Source: Aquitalea palustris | GTDB lineage: Bacteria > Pseudomonadota > Gammaproteobacteria > Burkholderiales > Chromobacteriaceae | DNA: 64,000 nucleotides | NCBI RefSeq assembly: GCF_003693445.1 | Contig: NZ_RFAR01000012.1 | Location: 62,001-126,000 of the forward strand | Reading direction: 5' to 3' | Shown: positions 26,294-36,630 of the stretch, piece by piece | Layout: every line of letters starts with the position of its first letter | How positions within the stretch are numbered: position 1 is the stretch's first letter | Program-made: the position numbers and the translations under genes | Notes under the pieces: generated by a model | What the model saw: the letters and a program-made list of their open reading frames with translations, nothing else | What the model was told of the DNA's origin: nothing | The model's database searches: none

Positions 26294-27325
26294 ATGAACA
26301 CACTACGTCAGCACACCCCCGGCCTGCTGCTGGTTCTGGTTCTGGCTCTGGGTTCACTCCACGCCGCCGCATTGCCCTGGTTCGGCCAGCTTGGCCTGTC
26401 GGCACTGACCATAGCCATCGTCGGCGGCATGGTGCTCGGCAACACCATCTATCCACGCATTGCCCTACCCAGCCACCATGGCGTCACCTTTGCCAAAGGG
26501 CAGATCCTGCGCCTGGGCATCATCCTGTTCGGTTTCAAGCTGACGTTTCAGGACATTGCCGCAGTCGGCATCAGCGGCATCCTGATCGATGCCTGTGTGC
26601 TGACTTCCACCTTCTTGCTGGCCTTCTGGCTGGGCCGGCGCAAGCTGGGGCTGGACGAGCAAAGCGTCATCCTGATCGGGGCGGGCAGCTCCATCTGCGG
26701 CGCAGCCGCCATCCTGGCTACCGAACCCGTGCTCAAGGCACATGCCGAGAAGGTTGCCGTGGCGGTGGCCACCGTGGTGGTATTCGGCACCCTGGCCATG
26801 TTCTTGTATCCCCTGCTGTTTTCGCTGGTGCAGACGCTGGGCGTGTCGGAATTTGCCTATGGCGTGTTTACCGGCTCCACCGTGCATGAAGTGGCACAGG
26901 CCGTGGCTGCCGGCCGTGCGGTGAGTGAGCAGGCCGCTACCAGCGCAGTGATTACCAAGATGATCCGGGTGATGATGCTGGCCCCCTTTCTGGTGATCCT
27001 GTCGACCTGGCTGGCCCGTCGCCATCAGTCTGGCAGCAGCGAGGCAGGCCGCATCACCATTCCGTGGTTTGCCCTGGGCTTTCTCGCCATGGCCGCTTTC
27101 AATTCGCTGCACTGGCTGCCGCAAGCCTGGGTAGCCCAGCTGATTGCGCTGGATAATCTGCTGCTGGCCATGGCCATGGGTGCCCTGGGTCTGACCACAC
27201 ACTTTTCCGCCATCCGCCGCGCCGGCAGCAAGCCGATGTGGCTGGCCAGCGCGCTGTTTGCCTGGCTGCTGATTGGCGGCACGCTGATCAACAGCGGCAT
27301 CAGCTATCTGGTTCACCAGCTCTGA
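26294..27325 (+). CDS. yeiH: YeiH/UPF0324 family putative sulfate exporter
   Basis: A 343-residue inner-membrane protein with about 10 segments and the family motifs [26 protein letters not shown] and [15 protein letters not shown]. The family is annotated as a putative sulfate or sulfite-related exporter; direct transport data are scarce. Divergent LysR gene is the likely regulator. A clear terminator follows. Confidence 0.86.
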   Translation: MNTLRQHTPGLLLVLVLALGSLHAAALPWFGQLGLSALTIAIVGGMVLGNTIYPRIALPSHHGVTFAKGQILRLGIILFGFKLTFQDIAAVGISGILIDACVLTSTFLLAFWLGRRKLGLDEQSVILIGAGSSICGAAAILATEPVLKAHAEKVAVAVATVVVFGTLAMFLYPLLFSLVQTLGVSEFAYGVFTGSTVHEVAQAVAAGRAVSEQAATSAVITKMIRVMMLAPFLVILSTWLARRHQSGSSEAGRITIPWFALGFLAMAAFNSLHWLPQAWVAQLIALDNLLLAMAMGALGLTTHFSAIRRAGSKPMWLASALFAWLLIGGTLINSGISYLVHQL

Positions 27326-27349
27326 GCATCGTTTGCTAGCAAGCAAAAG

Positions 27350-27375
27350 AAAACCGCCCGGAATCGGGCGGTTTT
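27350..27375. terminator. Bidirectional terminator, yeiH / cstA-ybdD
   Basis: AAAACCGCCCG - GAAT - CGGGCGGTTTT, an 11-bp stem with T runs on both sides, 25 bases after the yeiH stop and 18 bases from the convergent ybdD stop. Confidence 0.9.
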
Positions 27376-27393
27376 CCTATGGCTGACGGGAAA

Positions 27394-27582
27394 TCAGCAA
27401 GGGCACTTTTTCATCGACTTGCCACCGTAACGCTCGGACTGGCAGTGGGCGAAAAAGTCCTCCCGGCTCATCACCGGTGCATCGGGACTGAAACGGCGGC
27501 GGCTGGCGACATATTTGTCGTAGTCCTTCACCCCCACCATCAGCCGCGCCGCCTCGGTCAGCTGGCGCAACAACTCAGACAT
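27394..27582 (-). CDS. YbdD/YjiX family small protein
   Basis: A 62-residue protein of the YbdD/YjiX (DUF466) family: VKDYDKYVASRR in the middle and the C-terminal FFAHCQSERYGGKSMKKCPC. It overlaps the 3' end of the upstream CstA-type gene by 8 bases, the regular partner of CstA/BtsT peptide or pyruvate carriers. Its precise role is unknown; recent work on the family supports a role in helping the carrier. Confidence 0.9.
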   Translation of the reverse strand: MSELLRQLTEAARLMVGVKDYDKYVASRRRFSPDAPVMSREDFFAHCQSERYGGKSMKKCPC

Positions 27583-29641
27583 TGGCTTCTCCCTGACGAT
27601 AGACCGCCGGCACTTCCTTGGTGGTGACCCACTTCACGGCCAGCGCCTTGCGGATGACATTGACGGAGAACACCAGCATGGCCACCACCACGGCAATGAA
27701 CATGGCGGTCAGCGTGGCATCCACATAATCATTGAAGATGATCTGCTGCATTTGTGCCAGGCTTTTGGCCGGGGCCAGCATTTCACCCTTGGCCGCTGCG
27801 GCGGAGAACTTGTTGGCATGGGCCAGGAAGCTGATCTTGGGGCTGGCGTGGAACAGCTTCTGCCAGCCGGCTACCAAGGTAACGATCAGCAGCCAGATGG
27901 TGGGCACGGCAGTCACCCACACATAGCGCAGCTTTTGCATCTTGATCAGCACCACGGTAGCCAGGATCAGCGCAATGCCGGCCAGCATCTGGTTGGCAAT
28001 GCCGAACAGCGGCCACAAGGTGTTGATGCCGCCCAGCGGATCGACCACGCCCTGGTAGAGGAAGTAACCCCAGCCGGCCACGGCCAGGCCGGTGGCGATC
28101 AGGTTGGCTGCCCAGGATTCGGTATTGGCCATGGGCTTGATGAAGATGCCCAGCAGATCCTGAATCATGAAGCGCAGCACGCGGGTGCCGGCGTCGATGG
28201 TGGTGAGGATGAACAGCGCTTCAAACAGGATGGCAAAGTGGTACCAGAAAGCCATCATGGTCTTGCCGCCAATCACGCCGGACAGGATGTGCGCCATGCC
28301 CACGGCCAGCGTCGGTGCGCCACCGGCACGCGACAGGATGGTGGTCTCGCCCACATCCTTGGCCATCTGCGTCAGCACATCCGGGGTGATGACAAAGCCC
28401 CAGCTGGAAATCACCTGTGCCGCATCCACTGCGGTCTTGCCAATGACGGCCGCCGGGCTGTTCATGGCGAAGTACACGCCCGGATCCAGTACGCAGGCGG
28501 CAATCAGCGCCATGATGGCAACAAAGCTTTCCATCAACATGGCACCGTAGCCGATGACACGGGCGTGGGTTTCGTTCTCGATCAGCTTGGGCGTGGTGCC
28601 GGAGGCCACCAGCGCGTGGAAGCCGGATACCGCACCGCAGGCAATGGTGATGAACAGGAAGGGGAACAGATTACCGGCAAATACCGGGCCGCTGCCATCG
28701 ATGAACTTGGTCAGCGCCGGCATGTGCAGGTTCGGCGCCACGATCAGGATGCCGATGGCCAGACCGATAATGGTGCCGATCTTGAGGAAGGTGGACAGAT
28801 AATCACGCGGTGCCAGCAGCAGCCATACCGGCAGCACCGAAGCGATAAAGCCGTAACCGATCAGCACCCAGGCCAGGGTGGTACCCTGCAGCGTGAACAG
28901 CGGTGCCAGCGTGGCGCTCTTGGCCACATCACCACCATAGACAATGGCCAGCATCAGCAGCACAAAGCCGATGACGGAAATCTCGCCAATCTTGCCCGGA
29001 CGGATATAACGGGTATAGATCCCCATGAACAGGGCAATCGGAATGGTGCAGGCAATGGTGAAGCTGCCCCACGGGCTGCCAGTCAGCGCCTTGACCACCA
29101 CCAGTGCCAGCACCGCCAGCAGGATGATCATGATCATCAGGATGCCGATGGAGGCAATCACGCCGGGGATGGGGCCCAGCTCCAGCCGGATCATTTCACC
29201 CAGCGACTTGCCGTCGCGGCGCATGGACAGGAACAGCACCAGGAAATCCTGTACCGCACCGGCCAGCATCACGCCGATCAGAATCCACAGCGTGCCCGGC
29301 AGATAGCCCATCTGCGCAGCCAGCACCGGCCCCACCAGCGGCCCCGCCCCGGCAATGGCAGCAAAGTGGTGACCAAACACCACCCACTTGTTGGTCGGCA
29401 CGTAGTCCAGGCCGTCGTTGTGCTTTTCTGCCGGGGTCAGCCGTTTGGCATCCAGCTCCAGCACGGTATTGGCAATAAACCGGCCATAAAAACGGTAAGC
29501 GATGGAGTAGACCGACACGGCGGCCACCACCAGCCAGATGGCATTGACCGGCTCGCCGCGATTGAGTGCCACGACGGCAAAAGCGACGGCGCCCGCCAGG
29601 GCCACGGCAATCCAGATTGCCCATTCCTTTAAGCGTTGCAT
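27575..29641 (-). CDS. cstA: CstA-family carbon starvation carrier
   Basis: A 688-residue inner-membrane protein with about 16-18 hydrophobic segments. CstA hallmarks include NDGLDYVPTNKWVVFGHHFAAIAGAGPLVGP near residues 95-125. Family members import pyruvate (BtsT, CstA) and possibly peptides under carbon limitation. It is followed by ybdD in one operon. An AGAG-rich site precedes the ATG. Confidence 0.93.
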   Translation of the reverse strand: MQRLKEWAIWIAVALAGAVAFAVVALNRGEPVNAIWLVVAAVSVYSIAYRFYGRFIANTVLELDAKRLTPAEKHNDGLDYVPTNKWVVFGHHFAAIAGAGPLVGPVLAAQMGYLPGTLWILIGVMLAGAVQDFLVLFLSMRRDGKSLGEMIRLELGPIPGVIASIGILMIMIILLAVLALVVVKALTGSPWGSFTIACTIPIALFMGIYTRYIRPGKIGEISVIGFVLLMLAIVYGGDVAKSATLAPLFTLQGTTLAWVLIGYGFIASVLPVWLLLAPRDYLSTFLKIGTIIGLAIGILIVAPNLHMPALTKFIDGSGPVFAGNLFPFLFITIACGAVSGFHALVASGTTPKLIENETHARVIGYGAMLMESFVAIMALIAACVLDPGVYFAMNSPAAVIGKTAVDAAQVISSWGFVITPDVLTQMAKDVGETTILSRAGGAPTLAVGMAHILSGVIGGKTMMAFWYHFAILFEALFILTTIDAGTRVLRFMIQDLLGIFIKPMANTESWAANLIATGLAVAGWGYFLYQGVVDPLGGINTLWPLFGIANQMLAGIALILATVVLIKMQKLRYVWVTAVPTIWLLIVTLVAGWQKLFHASPKISFLAHANKFSAAAAKGEMLAPAKSLAQMQQIIFNDYVDATLTAMFIAVVVAMLVFSVNVIRKALAVKWVTTKEVPAVYRQGEANV

Positions 29642-29801
29642 GTGATTTTCTCTGTCCTTGAATTAATCATGGGCCGGTAATGAAACCGGCCTGAGCGCGT
29701 TGGGAAAACACGCGTTTCATTCTGTTCGCATGGATTCGGAAATACAAGCCATCCGCCTGTATGGTGATACTATTTCTCCCATTGATTTTCGCAGGCATGG
29801 C

Positions 29802-30509
29802 ATGACACCCCACATTCTCATTATCGAAGATGATATTCATCTGGCTCAGCTGATTTCCGCCTACCTCGGCAAACACGGCTATCAGGTAAGCCTGCATGGT
29901 CGCGGCGATACCGCTGCCGATGTGATCCTGGATACCCGGCCGGATCTGGTCATTCTGGATGTGATGCTGCCGGGCAAGGAAGGCTTCGATGTCTGCCGTG
30001 AGGTACGGCTGCGCTACCATGGCCGCATCCTGATCATGACCGCGCGCGACGAGGACGTGGACGAAATCCTCGGGCTGGAACTGGGCGCCGACGACTATCT
30101 GGCCAAGCCGGTCGAACCGCGCCGCCTGCTGGCACGGGTGCGCGCCCTGCTACGGCGCGGCGTCGACGATGGCGGCAGCAGCGACAGCAGCGACAACGAT
30201 GAGCTGGTATTCGGCCAGTTCAGCATCAGCCAGGGCACGCGCTCGGCCTCGCTCGCCGGCGAGGAAATGGAACTGACCACCGCCGAATTCGACCTGCTGT
30301 GGCTGCTGGCCAGCCATGCCGGCCAGGTGTTGTCGCGTGATGACATCATGAACGAGCTGCGCGGCATCGGCTTTGACGGGCTGGACCGCTCCATCGATGC
30401 CCGCATCTCGCGGCTGCGCAAAAAACTGGGCGACAGCCCCGATTCGCCCACCCGTATCAAGACCGTGCGCGGCAAGGGCTATCTTTTTTCGCGTAGTGAC
30501 TGGGAATGA
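29802..30509 (+). CDS. OmpR/RstA-type response regulator
   Basis: A 235-residue response regulator. The receiver domain has the acidic pair ED/D at residues 9-11, phosphorylated Asp53 (VILDVML) and Lys in YLAKPVEP. The C-terminal winged helix is near residues 140-235 (TAEFDLLWLLASHAGQVLSRDDIM...VRGKGYLFS). ATG 29802 starts the receiver cleanly. It overlaps the kinase gene by 4 bases. Closest in type to RstA; the signal is unknown. Confidence 0.9.
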   Translation: MTPHILIIEDDIHLAQLISAYLGKHGYQVSLHGRGDTAADVILDTRPDLVILDVMLPGKEGFDVCREVRLRYHGRILIMTARDEDVDEILGLELGADDYLAKPVEPRRLLARVRALLRRGVDDGGSSDSSDNDELVFGQFSISQGTRSASLAGEEMELTTAEFDLLWLLASHAGQVLSRDDIMNELRGIGFDGLDRSIDARISRLRKKLGDSPDSPTRIKTVRGKGYLFSRSDWE

Positions 30510-31876
30510 TGAAACTGCCCCTGTTGCGAGCAGACAAGAAAGCGCGCCCCGGCAAAGCCTCCAAGGCATCACTGGCCACGCTGTTCGCCCGCTACTTCAT
30601 CATCGCCATGGCCGCCGAGCTGGCCATCATCATCGGTTTCGCCTTCATGCTGGGCAAGCTGTACCAGAATAGCGACAGTGAAAACGCCCGTCGCATGCTG
30701 GATGGCCCGGCCTCGCTGCTGGTGCAAGAGCTGGAACGGGTGCCACCAGCCGGCCGCGAACACGCCCTGCCACAGCTGACGCGCCATTTCAGCTATCCGG
30801 TCAAGCTGATCACGGAATTGCCGACCGATCTGGACCCGGAGAGCAAGCAGAACTTTGCCGCCGGCAAAACCTATCTCGATTTCGACAACAACCTGCTGTA
30901 CATCCCGCTACGCGACGAGCACCGCATGGTGCTGATGGGGCCGCTGGATGCCACCACCAACAGCAACGACAGCGGCTGGATTACCGAAGACATCGAAGTA
31001 CTGCTGCTGTGGATCCTGTTTACCGGTAGCACGCTGGGCTTGCTGATCTACTTTTACCTGCGGCCGATGTGGCGCGATCTGGTTTCGGTGCGCGATGCCG
31101 CCGAACTGTTCGCCAACGGTGATTTCCACGTACGTACCCCGCAGGCGCATAGCCGGCTGTTCGCCCCGCTGTCCACTGCGCTGAACAGCATGGCCGCCAG
31201 GCTGGAGCGGCTGCTGGAAATGCATCAGGCGATGAGCCATGCCGTGGCGCATGAAATCCGCACTCCCATTGCCCGGCTGCGTTTCGGCCTGACCATGCTG
31301 GAAGAGGAAGAGGACGAGGCCGAGCGCCAACGCTACCGCGACGGCATGGAACGCGACATGCAGGAGCTGGAAGAGCTGATTACCGCCAGCATGGAGTACG
31401 CCAAGCTCAACCGGGGTGAATCCATCCTGCAGCGGGAGCAGGTCGACCTGTACGACTGGTTCGACGACCTGCTCGACCTGGTCAACCCGCTCAAGCCGGC
31501 CACCCTCTCCCTGTCCATGGATTGTGCACGCGGCCAGGCTACCTTCGACCGCAAGCTGATCTATGTCGCCAGCCGCAACCTGCTGCTGAACGCCTTCAAA
31601 TACGCCCAGCACCAGGTGCATCTGATCGTCGAGCGCCATGGCAATATGCTGGACATCCATGTCGACGACGATGGCCACGGCATTCCGCCGCAGGACTGGG
31701 AACGGATTTTCGAACCCTTCCGCCGGCTGGACCGCAGCCGTGACCGCGCCACCGGCGGCTATGGTCTGGGGCTGTCCTATGTCAGGCTGATTGCCGAACA
31801 TCACGGCGGCAATGCCTTCGCCAGCAAGAGCCCGCTGGGCGGAGCGCGGCTGACCCTGCGCATCGCCCTCAGCTGA
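30506..31876 (+). CDS. RstB-type sensor histidine kinase
   Basis: A 456-residue kinase. Membrane segments at about residues 30-50 and 163-185 enclose a periplasmic sensor of about 110 residues; then come HAMP, the HisKA dimerisation domain with His249 (SHAVAHEIRTPIARLRF) and an HATPase domain (N-box NLLLNAFKYA, G boxes DDDGHGIPP and GGYGLGLSYV). ATGA overlap with the regulator gene means the two are coupled. Layout resembles RstB; the ligand is not known. Confidence 0.9.
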   Translation: MMKLPLLRADKKARPGKASKASLATLFARYFIIAMAAELAIIIGFAFMLGKLYQNSDSENARRMLDGPASLLVQELERVPPAGREHALPQLTRHFSYPVKLITELPTDLDPESKQNFAAGKTYLDFDNNLLYIPLRDEHRMVLMGPLDATTNSNDSGWITEDIEVLLLWILFTGSTLGLLIYFYLRPMWRDLVSVRDAAELFANGDFHVRTPQAHSRLFAPLSTALNSMAARLERLLEMHQAMSHAVAHEIRTPIARLRFGLTMLEEEEDEAERQRYRDGMERDMQELEELITASMEYAKLNRGESILQREQVDLYDWFDDLLDLVNPLKPATLSLSMDCARGQATFDRKLIYVASRNLLLNAFKYAQHQVHLIVERHGNMLDIHVDDDGHGIPPQDWERIFEPFRRLDRSRDRATGGYGLGLSYVRLIAEHHGGNAFASKSPLGGARLTLRIALS

Positions 31877-31887
31877 ACGGGTCACAG

Positions 31888-31909
31888 CCTGTCACAATCC
31901 TGTGACAGG
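31888..31909. promoter_or_regulatory. Perfect inverted repeat, Pho-box-like
   Basis: CCTGTCACA - ATCC - TGTGACAGG, a 9-bp perfect inverted repeat 12 bases after the kinase stop and 69 bases before the hydrolase start. It has no T tail. Read as direct repeats it gives CTGTCAC and CTGTGAC 11 bases apart, the spacing of a PhoB box (14 of 18 positions agree with CTGTCATAAATCTGTCAT). Either a weak terminator or an operator for the hydrolase gene. Confidence 0.4.
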
Positions 31910-31977
31910 AAACTGACAGACTGGCCGCTTTATCTTGCGCATACTGCAGGCTGTTCACTCTCCTGCCGGAATTTTCC

Positions 31978-32808
31978 ATGCCCTCACCTCGTCCCGCCGC
32001 CCTGCTGATTCATGGCCTGGGTGGTACCGTTTACGACCTCGGCTCGCTGGGCCGCACCCTGGAAGAAGCCGGGATCGATACCCATGCCCCGCTGCTGCCA
32101 GGCCACGGCACCGTACCGGACGATCTGCTGGAAACCGGCTGGCAGGACTGGATAGACAGCATGCGCGCCCAATACCGGGCGCTGAAGCAGCGCCATGGCG
32201 TAGTGCATCTGGCCGGCGTCTGCCTGGGTGCGCTGGTGGCACTGGAAGTGGCACGGCTGGAAAACCATCAGGACAAGCTGGCGCTGTATGCGCCGCCGCT
32301 GTTTCTGGATGGCTGGAGCCTGCCGCGCCTGACCTGGCTGCGCAAGCTGGGCTATATCCTGCCGGGCATGGCCCGCCGCATGCGCGTGCCGGAAGCCGAG
32401 CCGTTCGGCATCAAGAACCAGCGTATCCGCAAGCTGATCCAGCAACGCTTCGAACGCGGCGAACGCTTTCACTATCCTTATGTGCCTCTGGCCTGCATCC
32501 GCGAGGTGGACAAACTGCGCAAGCAACTGATGCCGCGCCTGCAGGAAATCACCTGTCCCACGCTGATCGTGCATGCCGACGAAGACGACATCACCAGCCC
32601 GCGCTCGGCGCACCACCTGCAAAAACACCTGGGCGGGCCGGTCGACTTCATGCCGCTGTCCGACAGCTATCACATGATTCTGGTGGATAACGAACGCATG
32701 GCGGTACTGGCGCGCAGCGTGGATTTTTTCCGGGCCTGTCCGGCCAGCAAGCCGCGTCCGGCCAGCCCGACACAGCCGCTGTGGCAGGGTGAAGCCCTCG
32801 TCGCCTGA
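31978..32808 (+). CDS. Alpha/beta hydrolase with Cys nucleophile
   Basis: A 276-residue esterase/lipase-like alpha/beta hydrolase: oxyanion region LIHGLGG near residues 10-16, lid region about 115-180, acid in HADEDDITSP (Asp 201-204) and His232 in SYHMI. The nucleophile elbow reads G-V-C-L-G with Cys82 where monoglyceride lipase/Est30-type carboxylesterases have Ser; the codon TGC is clear in the sequence. Cys nucleophiles occur in dienelactone hydrolases, but the rest of this protein is lipase-like. It may be an unusual thiol hydrolase, an acyltransferase or a weakly active homologue. No partner gene is fused or overlapping. Confidence 0.8.
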   Translation: MPSPRPAALLIHGLGGTVYDLGSLGRTLEEAGIDTHAPLLPGHGTVPDDLLETGWQDWIDSMRAQYRALKQRHGVVHLAGVCLGALVALEVARLENHQDKLALYAPPLFLDGWSLPRLTWLRKLGYILPGMARRMRVPEAEPFGIKNQRIRKLIQQRFERGERFHYPYVPLACIREVDKLRKQLMPRLQEITCPTLIVHADEDDITSPRSAHHLQKHLGGPVDFMPLSDSYHMILVDNERMAVLARSVDFFRACPASKPRPASPTQPLWQGEALVA

Positions 32809-32834
32809 TTTCCCCCCTGGCACTTGCAGCCACC

Positions 32835-32865
32835 GGGCCGACACTGCCAGCAGTGCCGGCCCTTT
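32835..32865 (+). terminator. Terminator of the hydrolase gene
   Basis: GGGCCG-A-CACTG - CCAG - CAGTG-C-CGGCCC, an 11-bp stem with one A/C mismatch, followed by TTT. 26 bases after the hydrolase stop. Confidence 0.75.
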
Positions 32866-33083
32866 GTCATTGCGGGCAGGCAAAGTTCCCCGGCTTCATC
32901 AACAGCAACAAAGTGCGGCGCTTTGTCATGCAATGTCATCAAGCCGGCACAGCGCAGGTACATAGCCCAGACGCTAGCCGCACAGAGCGGCCACTCGGCT
33001 CTGGCACACTGTTTCCCATGCAAACAAGCCATGCTGCGGATCCCCCCGAGCCTGCGGCAAGGTGCTTGCTCTGTATCTGTTTA

Positions 33084-34144
<1,061 letters not shown>

Positions 34145-34150
34145 GCCAGC

Positions 34151-35746
34151 CTACTCCACGCCGGGCGGCTGCCCCTGCAGGTCGACACAGACCCGGTTGC
34201 GGCCCTCCTGCTTGGCACGGTACATGGCGTCATCGGCGCGCTTCAGCACGGCCCCGGCCTTGCTGTCGCTGGCCAGTACCACCGCACAGCCCATGCTGGC
34301 GGTGACCTTACCCGGCAGGCCCAGCTTGGCCCAGTTAAGCCGCTCCAGCTGCAGGCGCAGACGCACTGCCGCCTTCATCGCGTCGCGCAGCTCGGTGGCC
34401 GGCAATACCAGCACAAACTCCTCGCCTCCCAGCCGTGCCACCAGATCCTGGTTGCGCAGCATGCGCCGTGCCAGCCGCACCAGCACTTTCAGCACCTCGT
34501 CACCCACCGCATGGCCGAAGGTGTCGTTGATTCTCTTGAAGTGATCCAGGTCCACCATCACCAGCGCAAACACCTGGCCCGTCTCGCGATAGCCCTGATA
34601 CAGCTGTGACAGCACCGCCTGAAAGGCGCGGTGGTTCAAGGCGCCGGTCAGCGCATCGTGCTCGGACAGCCGCCGCAGCTCGCGATTGAGCACCCAGGTG
34701 CGATTCAGCAAAGACAATGCCAGCCACAACAACAAGGCGGCCACGATGCCCGGTGCCGTGCCCTTGACGATCTCCAGTGCCAGCACCTCGTTGGGCAGGT
34801 AATGCAATACCCGCATGCCGCTGTCCCCCACGGCAAACACCTTGACGTGGGCGGTGGGGCCGGCGCGGTAGTCGGCCATCACCGGCAGGCGCAGCAGGTT
34901 TTCCTGTGGCACGGCCTCCTCGGTATTAGCGGCAACAATCTGGTTCTGGGCATTCAGCAGATACAGCTTGCCCAGCACCTCGCCCGAGCTGCCCAATAAC
35001 TGGTGCAGGGTAGAAATGCCGACATCCATGTAAAGAGCGCCGTAAAAACGCCCGCCGGCGACAATCGGCTGACCGATGGTCAGCATGGCCCCCTTGCCCG
35101 CCTGATCGATATAAACGGGCGTCATGAAGCGCTTGCCCGCCGGGTTTGCTTCCGGCTGAGCCATGCGCCAGAACACACCGCTGGGCGTGGCCAGGCTGTA
35201 GTGGTAATCGGCGGCGGGGGCGAAGGGATACAGGTAGATGAACTGCTGGCCTGACATGTAGTAGACCCAGGCCACGCCATGGTCATCCAGATTGCGGTAG
35301 GCTGCAGTCAGCATCGGTGCCAGCCCCAGCGCCACTGCCATCTCGCGCTGGCGTGAGGCTTCCGGCTTGCCGGGCAACACCAGCCCGGTCAGATTGCCGA
35401 TCTGCTGATGGCTGAGCGGCGGCGGCAGCTGGTCCAGCGAAAAATAATTGCTCCCCGGCGCATTGCGCAGCGCGGACAGCTGGCCATCGACATCACGGGG
35501 CGGCTCGCCCCATTGCAGCTCGCGCACGGCTTCAGCCTGGATGGTGTCGATAAAACCGGATATTTTCTCGAAATGCTGGCGCAGGCCGGCCACGGCATGG
35601 TGAGCATACTGGTCGGACAGGCTGAGCGAACGGGAATAGACATACCAGCCGTTGGAAACAACCAATAGCATGAATACCAGCGTCAATATGCCGCGAAATG
35701 CCCGCTGGTGATCCAGCACCATTTCGCCCAACAGCATCCTACGCAT
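34151..35746 (-). CDS. Cache-domain diguanylate cyclase
   Basis: A membrane-bound sensor of 531 residues that makes cyclic di-GMP. One membrane segment near residues 14-34, a periplasmic Cache-like sensor (about 40-330), a second segment near 345-365, then a GGDEF domain. The active site is GGEEF near residue 440, an accepted variant, and the inhibitory I-site RNQD lies exactly five residues before it. The start is uncertain: ATG 35746 (MRRMLLGEM) or the in-frame ATG at 35737; the frame is open to 35785. Confidence 0.88.
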   Translation of the reverse strand: MRRMLLGEMVLDHQRAFRGILTLVFMLLVVSNGWYVYSRSLSLSDQYAHHAVAGLRQHFEKISGFIDTIQAEAVRELQWGEPPRDVDGQLSALRNAPGSNYFSLDQLPPPLSHQQIGNLTGLVLPGKPEASRQREMAVALGLAPMLTAAYRNLDDHGVAWVYYMSGQQFIYLYPFAPAADYHYSLATPSGVFWRMAQPEANPAGKRFMTPVYIDQAGKGAMLTIGQPIVAGGRFYGALYMDVGISTLHQLLGSSGEVLGKLYLLNAQNQIVAANTEEAVPQENLLRLPVMADYRAGPTAHVKVFAVGDSGMRVLHYLPNEVLALEIVKGTAPGIVAALLLWLALSLLNRTWVLNRELRRLSEHDALTGALNHRAFQAVLSQLYQGYRETGQVFALVMVDLDHFKRINDTFGHAVGDEVLKVLVRLARRMLRNQDLVARLGGEEFVLVLPATELRDAMKAAVRLRLQLERLNWAKLGLPGKVTASMGCAVVLASDSKAGAVLKRADDAMYRAKQEGRNRVCVDLQGQPPGVE

Positions 35747-35865
35747 CTTGCCAACCCGCTTGCGACTCTCTCGACACCATAGCAATGTACTTTATATATG
35801 CTCACACGCTAACACGGGTGTCAGCAGAGCTGTACCTTGCGCGGTCGATTCACAAACCGGCATTG

Positions 35866-35893
35866 AAAAAACGGGTCAGATTGACCCGTTTTT
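35866..35893. terminator. Terminator of azoR
   Basis: AAAACGGGTCA - GAT - TGACCCGTTTTT with T runs on both strands. 20 bases after the azoR stop on the minus strand. Confidence 0.85.
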
Positions 35894-35912
35894 CCCACAA
35901 CAACCCGCCTGA

Positions 35913-36521
35913 TCAGAGCGCGAGTTTGGCAATCGCTTCCTTGGCCGCATGAATGGCGGTGGCGCGCTTGTCTTCGCCCATATTGACCGCCTCGGCCCGC
36001 ACGAAGGCGATATCGCTGATGCCCAGGAAACCCAGCACGGTGCGCAGGTAGTCTTCCTGGAAGTCCATCAGCTGGCCCTGCTCGGTGGAGTACACACCGC
36101 CACGGCTGGAGACGATCACCACTTTCTTGCCACCGGCCAGGCCCTGCGGACCATTCTCGGTGTACTTGAAGGTGCGGCCGGCAGCAGCCACGCGGTCAAT
36201 CCAGCTCTTCAGCTGCGACGGGATGGAAAAGTTGTACATCGGGGCACCGATCACCAGCACGTCGGCAGCCAGGAATTCTTCGATCAGCGCATTGCTCAGG
36301 GCGCTTTCACTGCGCTGGGTAGCGGTCCAGTCGGCTTCGGCAGTGAAATTGGCGCCGATGATTTCGCCGGACAGATGGGCAATCGACTGGCTGGCCAGAT
36401 CGCGATAGCTGACATCGAGACCAGCATGACGCTGGCGCACGGCATCCACCACGCCGGCAGTCAGCTGACGGGAAACGGAATTCGGACCAAGAATGCTGGA
36501 ATCAAGGTGAAGCAGTTTCAT
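35913..36521 (-). CDS. azoR: FMN-dependent NADH azoreductase AzoR
   Basis: A 202-residue flavodoxin-like enzyme that reduces azo dyes and quinones with NADH. The start MKLLHLDSSILGPNSVSRQL contains the FMN phosphate-binding loop, APMYNFSIPSQLKSWIDRV is near residues 95-113, and VSSRGGVYS near 142-150. Divergent from a LysR gene that is its likely regulator. Start 36521 chosen at the family N-terminus. Confidence 0.94.
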   Translation of the reverse strand: MKLLHLDSSILGPNSVSRQLTAGVVDAVRQRHAGLDVSYRDLASQSIAHLSGEIIGANFTAEADWTATQRSESALSNALIEEFLAADVLVIGAPMYNFSIPSQLKSWIDRVAAAGRTFKYTENGPQGLAGGKKVVIVSSRGGVYSTEQGQLMDFQEDYLRTVLGFLGISDIAFVRAEAVNMGEDKRATAIHAAKEAIAKLAL

Positions 36522-36605
36522 GATGGACTTCCTTTTTGTGCAGTTAGGTATGGGTGAATAGTAGTTTTTGATAACAATCATGACTAGACTGCAAAAAAAG
36601 GAAAC

Positions 36606-36627
36606 ATTGTTCCACCAATAGGACAAT
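36606..36627. promoter_or_regulatory. Inverted repeat in the azoR-LysR intergenic region
   Basis: ATTGTTCC - 7 bases - GGACAAT (one bulged base) ending 3 bases before the LysR start codon. It is positioned for LysR autoregulation; the call rests only on symmetry and position. Confidence 0.35.
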
Positions 36628-36630
36628 CTG

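Noticed and set aside
33001-33020. Sigma54-like TGGCAC element in the intergenic region before hemF
   Set aside because: The -12 half reads CC instead of GC, so the match is poor, and there is no enhancer-binding regulator nearby.
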